This document shows, piece after piece, positions 1 to 5,000 of a DNA stretch of 5,000 nucleotides. The position numbers were made by a program, and so were the translations under genes. The notes under the pieces were generated by a model. The model was not told the origin of the DNA. It searched no databases and saw only the letters and a program-made list of their open reading frames with translations. Each line of letters begins with the position of its first letter. Within the stretch, counting starts at the first letter, position 1. Origin of the DNA: Nitriliruptorales bacterium (lineage in GTDB: Bacteria > Actinomycetota > Nitriliruptoria > Euzebyales > Egibacteraceae); assembly GCA_007119305.1 (NCBI GenBank), contig SKPY01000103.1, forward strand, positions 1-5,000. Reading direction: 5' to 3'.

Positions 1-882
1 CGGCTGCCCGCGCGCCCGCACCAAGGCCACAACCGTGTCGCTGCGGCCGAGCGCGGCACGGACCCCGTCGCCCAGCGGCGCCGGGTCCACGCCGCGCGCA
101 GCGCCGGCACGCACGAGCAGCGCAGCGAGCTCGGGGTCGGTCAGGTGCCCCACGTAGCGCTCGGCGAACGCGTCGGTGCTCACATGTTCGAGGGCGCGGT
201 CCTCGAACGCCGCCTGCTCGCGGTCAGCGAGCGCGGCGACGAGCTCCACGGCCCGCCGGAAGAACGTCGAGCGTGCGGCCGTGTCGTCGTCGAGTCGGGC
301 GTGCACCGCCTGCAGCCGCTCGTACAGCGCCGTCCCGGTCTCGCCCGGCTCGGCCACGAGCCCCGGGAGCGCCGCGTCGGGATCGACCGCCACCGCGGCG
401 TCTGCCGCCACGTCGACCGCCCCCGTGTCCCCCTCCTCACGGCCGCTGTGCGGGTCGGGCACGCCGGCGCTGACGACGATCGCCCTTGTTCCGGCCCCGG
501 CGAGCAGCTCCGCGGCGCCGCCGGCCTCCTCGACCTCGTGCGGCTCCCGCGTCAACGCAGCGAACAGCGCAGCGAGCTCGTCCAGGTCGGGCACGGCGAC
601 GATCCGCAGATGCTCCACCCGCCGCTTGAAGCAGGCCTCGGCGAGCCGCTGCACGCGCTCGTCTCCGAGCACCTCGCCGGCGAGCCGCACCTCGCCCGCC
701 CGCAGCTCCGCCTCCACGGCCCCGTCGGCGAGCGCCGCACGGGCCGCTGCCTGGATGCGCTCGACCGCCGCGGTGAAGGCGGGCTGGGCCAGATCCCCGG
801 GATACAGCCGGTAGGTCGACAGCCCGAGACCGAGCTGCTGGAGCAGCGCAGCACGGGCGTCCGCACCCCCTCCGACGTGCAT
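1..882 (-). CDS. Hypothetical two-domain helical protein, 3' end beyond the window
   Basis: An open frame of 294 codons runs from ATG at 882 to base 1 with no stop, so the C-terminus is missing. I cannot give it a function. The N-terminal part (about 1-137) is an alpha/beta-looking domain starting with a helix that contains STYRLYPGD at 22-30, then a strand pair (EVRLAGEVL, 64-72), a helix with AEACFKRRVEHLRIV (81-95) and an ELAALFAAL helix (102-110), ending in a TRAIVVS strand (132-138). This pattern resembles the N-terminal domain of uncharacterised actinobacterial proteins that often carry HEAT repeats or signalling domains further on; that comparison is from memory. Residues 139-180 form an acidic, Ala/Pro/Asp-rich linker. 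Residues 183-290 are a helical domain with a second ELAALL motif at 251-256. No signal peptide, membrane segment or catalytic motif is visible. The start has a good Shine-Dalgarno, and the gene follows the metallo-hydrolase by 46 bases, so it could be co-transcribed. Codon bias matches the neighbours, supporting a real gene. Confidence 0.8.
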   Translation of the reverse strand, partial: MHVGGGADARAALLQQLGLGLSTYRLYPGDLAQPAFTAAVERIQAAARAALADGAVEAELRAGEVRLAGEVLGDERVQRLAEACFKRRVEHLRIVAVPDLDELAALFAALTREPHEVEEAGGAAELLAGAGTRAIVVSAGVPDPHSGREEGDTGAVDVAADAAVAVDPDAALPGLVAEPGETGTALYERLQAVHARLDDDTAARSTFFRRAVELVAALADREQAAFEDRALEHVSTDAFAERYVGHLTDPELAALLVRAGAARGVDPAPLGDGVRAALGRSDTVVALVRARGQP

Positions 883-888
883 GCGCCA

Positions 889-895
889 TCCTCTC
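889..895 (-). promoter_or_regulatory. Ribosome binding site of the left-edge hypothetical gene
   Basis: On the minus strand GAGAGGA is followed by six bases and then ATG at 882-880. It fixes the start of the partial gene: the competing ATG at 889-887 overlaps this site and opens a different, Arg-rich frame. The surrounding nine bases GCGAGAGGA are identical to those in front of the betaine aldehyde dehydrogenase gene, which most simply reflects a shared strong Shine-Dalgarno. Confidence 0.7.
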
Positions 896-928
896 GCCGG
901 CCCCGTGGGCACGAGGCTAGCGGCCTGG

Positions 929-1957
929 TCAGGCGGCGGCCCAGCGCAGCGGCTGCTCGCCGGCGCGGCGGAGCCGCCCGCGCCGCTCGAGCACGACGAG
1001 GTGCGCGTGCGCCTCCCCGAGGGCGGCCCGCCGCATGAACCCCGACAGGGCGTCCCACCCCCGCGACCACGACAGCCGCTGCGCGACCTCCCAGACGGTC
1101 GCCGCGCCCGCCGCGACCGTGGCAGCGACCTCGTCGAGCCGCTCGGCGTGATGCGCGGCGATCTCGTCGAGGCGTGCGTCCAGCCCGGTGAACCGCCACT
1201 CGTGGGCCGGGAGCACGAGCGCGTCGGAGAAGCCGCGCAGCCGCTCGAGCGAGGCGAGGAAGGCACCGAGCGGGTCCGGTCCCGACTGGGGGTGGCGGCT
1301 CACGTTCGGTGTGATGCGCGGTAGCACGTGATCGCCGGTGAGCACGAGCCCCGCGTCGGGCTCGTGCAGGCAGCAGTGCCCCGGGGTGTGGCCGGGCGTG
1401 TGGACGGCCCGCAGGTTCCATCCCGGCACGTCGACGCGCGCCCCGTCGCGCAGGTCGACGTCGGGCTGGGCCACGGAGACGAACTGGCGGAACGACAGGC
1501 TCGCGTCGCGGAGCTCTGCGACCTCCGCGGGCGGCGCGCCGGCGTCCCGCAGCCAGCCCTCCACGCCGTCGAGCAGCGCGTCGACGGACCCGTACCGGCT
1601 GGGAATCAGCGCCGCGTCGTCGGGGTGGAGCGCGATCCACGCGTCCGAGGCCTCGCGCACCCGTCCTGCCAGGCCGTAGTGGTCGGGGTGCACGTGGGTC
1701 ACGATCACCCCGCGCACGTCGGCGAGTCGCGCGCCGACCGTCGCGAGCCCGTCCTCGAGCGCGGCCAGGCCCTCCGGGGTGTCCAGGCCGGCGTCGACGA
1801 GGGCGACCTGCCCAGCGGTCTCGAAGGCGTACACCAGCGTGTAGCCGAGCGGGCTGTGCCGGATCGGCACCGGCAGCGACCAGCAGCCTGCGGTGACCTC
1901 TTCGACCGGCGGCACGGGACGGGGGGAGCTGGGCGCCTCGGACATGCGCCCGAGCAT
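929..1957 (-). CDS. MBL-fold metallo-hydrolase with C-terminal winged-helix-like domain
   Basis: Soluble metallo-beta-lactamase-fold hydrolase of 342 residues; the substrate is unknown. The zinc-site motifs are all present: HVHPDH at 88-93 (His88, His90, Asp92, His93), His190 in HTPGHTPGH, Asp209 in TGDH, and His252 in PAHEW. This is the full binuclear glyoxalase II/LACTB2-type set, so the enzyme should be active. Residues 1-20 are Pro/Ser-rich and look disordered; 20-255 form the MBL fold; about 262-340 look helical and then basic, like the winged-helix tail seen in LACTB2-like hydrolases. Those relatives act on thioesters, lactones or nucleic acids, so no reaction is assigned. The start is uncertain: ATG at 1957 or the in-frame ATG at 1945 (MSEAPS), neither with a clear Shine-Dalgarno. 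It follows the choline genes by 70 bases in the same direction, so co-transcription is possible, but nothing in the protein points to betaine metabolism. Confidence 0.9.
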   Translation of the reverse strand: MLGRMSEAPSSPRPVPPVEEVTAGCWSLPVPIRHSPLGYTLVYAFETAGQVALVDAGLDTPEGLAALEDGLATVGARLADVRGVIVTHVHPDHYGLAGRVREASDAWIALHPDDAALIPSRYGSVDALLDGVEGWLRDAGAPPAEVAELRDASLSFRQFVSVAQPDVDLRDGARVDVPGWNLRAVHTPGHTPGHCCLHEPDAGLVLTGDHVLPRITPNVSRHPQSGPDPLGAFLASLERLRGFSDALVLPAHEWRFTGLDARLDEIAAHHAERLDEVAATVAAGAATVWEVAQRLSWSRGWDALSGFMRRAALGEAHAHLVVLERRGRLRRAGEQPLRWAAA

Positions 1958-2027
1958 TGCAGACGCCGCGACCCGAGCCCAATTCGACTGCCGCGCCGCA
2001 CCCCGTCGTGCGTGTGGCGGTCCCGGC
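1958..2027 (-). other. 70-base intergenic gap, no convincing promoter or terminator
   Basis: This gap separates the oxidase stop from the metallo-hydrolase start. It holds a short inverted repeat (GTGCG at 2008-2012 and CGCAC at 1997-2001, six-base loop), which could be flanked by an imperfect outer CCGC/GCGG pairing. There is no T-run on either strand and no recognisable -10/-35 pair or Shine-Dalgarno before 1957. The downstream genes may be read through from the choline operon or have their own GC-rich promoter; the sequence does not decide. Confidence 0.4.
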
Positions 2028-3509
2028 TCACGCCGTGACGAGCTCCGCCGCGCGCTCCCCGAGCATCATCACCGTCAGCATCGGGTTCACGCTGGTGAGC
2101 GACGGGAAGATGCTCGCATCCGCCACGCGCAGCGCGTCGACGCCGCGGACCCGCAGCGCAGGGTCGACCACGGCGTGAGGGCCGTCGGCGGCGCCCATGC
2201 GGCACGTGCCCGCCGGGTGGTAGACGGTGTTCGCCGTCAACCGGGTGTACTCCGACAGCGCGGCGGGCTCGGTGACCGCCGCCCCCGGGGTGAGCTCGCG
2301 GGCGATCCAGTCCCGCAGGGCGGGCTGGGCGGCGATCTCGCGCGCGAGCGCGACCCCGGCGAGCATGACGCGCTCGTCGTAAGGGTCGGTGAAGTAGCGG
2401 AAGTCGATCCGCGGGGGGTCGGCAGGGTCGGCCGAGCGCAGACGAACGACGCCCTCGCTGCGCGCACGGCAGACGTTGGGCGTGAGGGAGATCCCGTGCT
2501 CGGCGGTCGGGTAGCCGCGCAGCGCGGTGTTCACGGTGAACGGGATCAGCCCGACGTGGAGCATCACGTCGGGGTGGCGCGCGCCCGACTCGGTGCGGGC
2601 GAACACCCCGACCTCGAACAGCTGGGCCGTCTCTGCGGGCACCGCCCGGCGGGTCTCCCAGTTCACGACCCCCTCGGGGTGGTCGAGCAGGTGCGCGCCC
2701 ACCGCCGGCAGGTCGACCGCGACGTCGACCCCGGCCGCGCGCAGCTGCGCCTGCGGCCCGATGCCCGACAGCAGCAGCAGCTTCGGGCTGTCGAAGGCCC
2801 CACAGGCGAGGACGGTCTCCCCCTCGACGCGCACCCGCCCGGCCGGCGTGTCGACACCGGCGGCCCTGCCCCGCTCGAGGACGAGCCGCAGGACCCGGGT
2901 GTCGGTCACGACATCGAGGTTGGGCGGCGGGCCGGGCGCGTGGAGGTAGGCGACCGAGCTCGACTGGCGGACGCCGTCACGCAGCGCCAACTGCAACCAG
3001 CCCACGCCCTCGGTGAACGCGCCGTCGTTGAAGCGCACCCGGGGCAGGCCCGCCTGCTCGGCGGCTGCGATCACCGCCTCGTTGACCGGGTTGCGGACCG
3101 GCGTCTCCGCGACGTGCACCTGGGAGCAGACGCGCGCGAACGCGGGGGCGCAGTCGGCAGGCCCCCAGCCTGCGGCGCCGCGCGCCACCCAGTCGTCGAG
3201 GTCCCGGTCGGGGGCGCGGAAGGCGATCACCGAGTTGTGGGAGCTGCAGCCGCCGAGCACCCGGGCGCGGCTGTGGCGGATCAGCTCGTTGCCACGTGGG
3301 GACCGCTCGATCGCGTAGTCGTAGTCGAGCTCGCCGCCGAGCAGCTCCATCCAGCGCCGCGCGCGCAGCACCCGCTCGTCGCCGGCGTCGCTCGGACCCG
3401 CCTCCAGCAACCCGATGCGCGCAGTGGGCAGGGCCTGTGCGAGCCGGACGGCGGTGACGACCCCGGCGGTGCCGCCCCCGACGACGAGGTGGTCGTAGGC
3501 CCGCTCCAT
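2028..3509 (-). CDS. GMC oxidoreductase, choline oxidase-like flavoprotein (CodA type)
   Basis: FAD-dependent GMC oxidoreductase of 493 residues, predicted to oxidise choline to betaine aldehyde and possibly on to betaine. Seen: dinucleotide-binding GGGTAG at 11-16 with the acidic strand end LLEAG at 34-38; GMC signature 1 around 82-97; GMC signature 2 around 237-251 (GAFDSPK, LSGIG); HPAGTCRMG with catalytic His431; and NPMLT with Asn475. Compared from memory with Arthrobacter choline oxidase, GGCSSHNS is kept, so His91 matches the His covalently bound to FAD; Ser93, Trp53, Glu279 (DHPEG), His318 and Val429-Tyr430 match choline-pocket residues. The Trp-Trp of CodA is Leu297-Phe298 here. The protein is about 50 residues shorter than CodA, with trimmed ends and a clean in-frame loss near 127-140 of the usual His-Gly...Gly-Pro segment. 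Lack of a membrane segment or signal peptide implies a cytosolic enzyme. A betA-like dehydrogenase or another alcohol substrate remains possible. The name codA is left out because the substrate is inferred. Confidence 0.88.
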   Translation of the reverse strand: MERAYDHLVVGGGTAGVVTAVRLAQALPTARIGLLEAGPSDAGDERVLRARRWMELLGGELDYDYAIERSPRGNELIRHSRARVLGGCSSHNSVIAFRAPDRDLDDWVARGAAGWGPADCAPAFARVCSQVHVAETPVRNPVNEAVIAAAEQAGLPRVRFNDGAFTEGVGWLQLALRDGVRQSSSVAYLHAPGPPPNLDVVTDTRVLRLVLERGRAAGVDTPAGRVRVEGETVLACGAFDSPKLLLLSGIGPQAQLRAAGVDVAVDLPAVGAHLLDHPEGVVNWETRRAVPAETAQLFEVGVFARTESGARHPDVMLHVGLIPFTVNTALRGYPTAEHGISLTPNVCRARSEGVVRLRSADPADPPRIDFRYFTDPYDERVMLAGVALAREIAAQPALRDWIARELTPGAAVTEPAALSEYTRLTANTVYHPAGTCRMGAADGPHAVVDPALRVRGVDALRVADASIFPSLTSVNPMLTVMMLGERAAELVTA

Positions 3510-3511
3510 CA
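3507..3511 (-). promoter_or_regulatory. TGATG stop/start overlap (translational coupling)
   Basis: The dehydrogenase stop TGA (3511-3509) and the oxidase start ATG (3509-3507) share one base. The only Shine-Dalgarno-like sequence before the oxidase is a weak GCAGG ending nine bases upstream. Termination-reinitiation is therefore the likely route of translation, keeping both enzymes of the choline pathway in step and limiting build-up of the toxic aldehyde. The overlap is seen directly; the coupling is inferred. Confidence 0.75.
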
Positions 3512-4978
3512 GCGCCGGCCTGCGAACACCCGCTGCGGGCGCGGGGCGCCGTTTTCGTAGACGTGCTTCGTCTCCGTGTACTCCTCGAACCCGGCGACGC
3601 CGAGCTCACGGCCCAGCCCCGATTGCTTGTAGCCGCCCCACTCCGCGTGCGGGACATAGGGGTGGTAGTCGTTGATCCAGACCGTGCCGGCCCGCAGCGC
3701 GCCGGCGACGCGCTGGGCCCGGCCGGCGTCACCCGTCCAGACCGCGCCGGCGAGGCCGTAGTCGGTGCCGTTGGCCAGCGCGACCGCCTGGTCTTCGGAG
3801 GCGAAGCGCTCCACGGTCAGCACCGGCCCGAAGATCTCCTCGCGGACGATGCGCAGCGACGCGTCGCAGTCGGCGAACAGCGTGGGCTCCACGAAGAAGC
3901 CGCCGGCCAGCGCCGGGTCGTCCGGGCGGCGCCCGCCGCAGACGAGCCGCGCGCCCTCCTCGACGCCGAGGCGGATGTAGGCCTCGACCTTGGCGCGGTG
4001 CTCAGCCGAGACGAGCGGGCCGGTCTCGGCCTCGGGGTCGAGGCCGCTGCCGAGGCGGATCGCGGGCACGGCGGCGGCGAGCCAGGCGACCACCTCGTCG
4101 TAACGTCCCTCCTCCACGAGCAGCCGCGCACCGGCCGAGCACACCTGCCCGGAGTGCAGGAACGCCGCGGTGAGCGCGTAGTCGAGCGCGGTGTCGAGGG
4201 CGGCGTCGGCGAAGATGATGTTCGGGTTCTTGCCGCCCAGCTCCAGCGCGATCTTCTTCACGTTCCCGGCCGCCGCACGCATGATCTGCCTGCCGGTCTC
4301 GATGCCGCCGGTGAAGGAGACGAGGTCGACGCCCGGGCTCCTGGCGAGCTCCGCGCCGACCTGCGGACCGGGTCCGAGGACGAGGTTCGCCACCCCGGGC
4401 GGCAGGTCGAGGGCCGTCATGAGCTCGAAGAGCCGGAGCGTCGACAGCGGGGTGAGCTCGCTCGGCTTCGCGACGACCGTGTTGCCGGCTGCCAGCGCGG
4501 GGGCGAGCTTCCAGGACAGCTGCAGCAGCGGGTAGTTCCAGGGGCAGATGAGCCCGCAGACGCCCACCGGCTCGCGCAGCACCCGGCTTGTGATCCCGGC
4601 CGCGGGCGCGGGGATCTCCCGGCCCGCGTCCTTGTCGGCGAGCTCGCCGTAGTAGCGGAACACGCCCGCGATGTCGGCCATGTCCTGCTCGCTGTCGCGC
4701 AGCGGCTTGCCGGTGTCGAGCGTCTCGATGCGGGCGAGCTCGTCGGCGTGCTCGGCGACGAGCTGGCCGAGCGCGGTGACGAGGCGGCCCCGCGCACTCG
4801 CGGTCGTCTGGCGCCACGGCCCCGTGTCGAACGCCCGCCGTGCCGCCGCGACGGCCTCCTGCGCGTCCGCGCGGTCGCCCTCGGCGACCGTGTCGAGCAC
4901 CGACTGGTCGAACGGGTTGATGCTCGCGCGGGTCGCCGCGCCGGCGGCACCACGCCACGTCCCGTCGATGTAGTGCAC
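3509..4978 (-). CDS. betB: Betaine aldehyde dehydrogenase (GbsA/BetB-type, NAD-dependent ALDH)
   Basis: Cytosolic aldehyde dehydrogenase of 489 residues, full length for the family, predicted to oxidise betaine aldehyde to glycine betaine with NAD+. Seen in the sequence: PWNYP with the oxyanion Asn148; KPSE (Lys171, Glu174), where the Glu favours NAD over NADP; FTGG at 223-225; ELGGK with general-base Glu246; GQVCSAG with nucleophile Cys280; EIFGP with Glu381; and the C-terminal WGGYKQSGLGREL block. Tyr149, Trp156 and Trp447 match the aromatic residues that hold the trimethylammonium group in characterised BADHs, which supports this substrate over a generic aldehyde. The remembered Bacillus GbsA sequence is very similar throughout. 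The start is GTG; no upstream ATG is available and a strong Shine-Dalgarno sits 5 bases before it. The stop overlaps the start of the choline-oxidase-like gene by one base, so the two products are probably made together. The promoter lies outside the window. A related omega-amino aldehyde substrate is the main alternative. Confidence 0.93.
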   Translation of the reverse strand: MHYIDGTWRGAAGAATRASINPFDQSVLDTVAEGDRADAQEAVAAARRAFDTGPWRQTTASARGRLVTALGQLVAEHADELARIETLDTGKPLRDSEQDMADIAGVFRYYGELADKDAGREIPAPAAGITSRVLREPVGVCGLICPWNYPLLQLSWKLAPALAAGNTVVAKPSELTPLSTLRLFELMTALDLPPGVANLVLGPGPQVGAELARSPGVDLVSFTGGIETGRQIMRAAAGNVKKIALELGGKNPNIIFADAALDTALDYALTAAFLHSGQVCSAGARLLVEEGRYDEVVAWLAAAVPAIRLGSGLDPEAETGPLVSAEHRAKVEAYIRLGVEEGARLVCGGRRPDDPALAGGFFVEPTLFADCDASLRIVREEIFGPVLTVERFASEDQAVALANGTDYGLAGAVWTGDAGRAQRVAGALRAGTVWINDYHPYVPHAEWGGYKQSGLGRELGVAGFEEYTETKHVYENGAPRPQRVFAGRR

Positions 4979-4983
4979 GCTCG

Positions 4984-4991
4984 CTCCTCTC
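4984..4991 (-). promoter_or_regulatory. Ribosome binding site of the betaine aldehyde dehydrogenase gene
   Basis: Read on the minus strand the sequence is GAGAGGAG, followed by five bases (CGAGC) and then GTG at 4978-4976. This near-ideal Shine-Dalgarno decides for the GTG start, as no in-frame ATG lies nearby. Only 22 bases upstream of the start are in the window, so no promoter can be judged. Confidence 0.8.
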
Positions 4992-5000
4992 GCGTGAGGC

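Noticed and set aside
437..889. Minus-strand frame starting at ATG 889
   Set aside because: Its ATG overlaps the Shine-Dalgarno of the gene starting at 882, and its product is Arg/Ala/Gly-rich with no motif.
902..918. Imperfect palindrome around CCCCGTGGGCACGAGG between the metallo-hydrolase and hypothetical genes
   Set aside because: The best pairing has a loop of only two bases or a short mismatched stem, with no T-run; not a credible terminator or operator.
145..1038. 297-codon plus-strand frame opposite the hypothetical gene
   Set aside because: The minus-strand frame has a Shine-Dalgarno and a fold-like pattern of helices and strands; this frame is compositionally biased and spans the intergenic gap and the end of the metallo-hydrolase gene.
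552..1982. 476-codon minus-strand frame overlapping the metallo-hydrolase and hypothetical genes
   Set aside because: It is shifted in frame relative to two well-supported genes and its translation is Arg-dominated low complexity, typical of an off-frame shadow.
1997..2012. Inverted repeat GTGCG/CGCAC as a terminator after the GMC gene
   Set aside because: The core stem is only five pairs with a weak imperfect extension and no T-run follows on either strand; such short repeats are frequent at this GC content.
1893..3560. Long plus-strand open frame (555 codons) opposite the GMC gene
   Set aside because: It is Arg/Gly/Ala-rich with no recognisable motif, lies wholly antisense to a clear GMC enzyme plus its flanks, and is the expected by-product of codon bias in GC-rich DNA.
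4191..4535. Plus-strand 114-codon frame opposite the aldehyde dehydrogenase
   Set aside because: It is Ser/Ala/Pro-rich and wholly antisense to conserved catalytic blocks of the dehydrogenase, so its openness is explained by that gene.

Overview
This is a very GC-rich window (about 70% or more by eye) with strong G/C third-position bias. All four credible genes lie on the minus strand, packed head to tail. GC content, gene density and protein style suggest a high-GC Actinomycetota member. The hypothetical gene at the left edge resembles proteins I associate with deep-branching lineages such as Thermoleophilia, but that placement is an inference only.

In transcription order (right to left) the genes are: (1) 4978-3509, a complete NAD-dependent betaine aldehyde dehydrogenase (GbsA/BetB type) with a GTG start and a strong Shine-Dalgarno; (2) 3509-2028, a complete GMC flavoprotein whose active site is laid out like choline oxidase (CodA), overlapping gene 1 by one base (TGATG); (3) 1957-929, a metallo-beta-lactamase-fold hydrolase with a C-terminal winged-helix-like tail, after a 70-base gap; (4) 882 to beyond base 1, a hypothetical protein open at the window edge, after a 46-base gap and with its own Shine-Dalgarno. 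There are no non-coding stretches over 100 bases. I saw no RNA genes, CRISPR arrays, insertion sequences or convincing terminators.

Functionally, genes 1 and 2 form a two-enzyme module for choline -> betaine aldehyde -> glycine betaine, used for osmoprotection or choline use. The oxidase keeps the His that carries covalent FAD in CodA, most of the choline pocket, and the catalytic His/Asn pair. The dehydrogenase keeps Cys/Glu/Asn catalysis and an aromatic box for trimethylammonium aldehydes. Genes 3 and 4 may share the transcript, but nothing in their sequence ties them to betaine synthesis.

I see no strong case for an undescribed system here. The most useful points are the choline-oxidase-like active site in a shortened GMC protein with an altered cage position, and the uncharacterised two-domain protein at the left edge.
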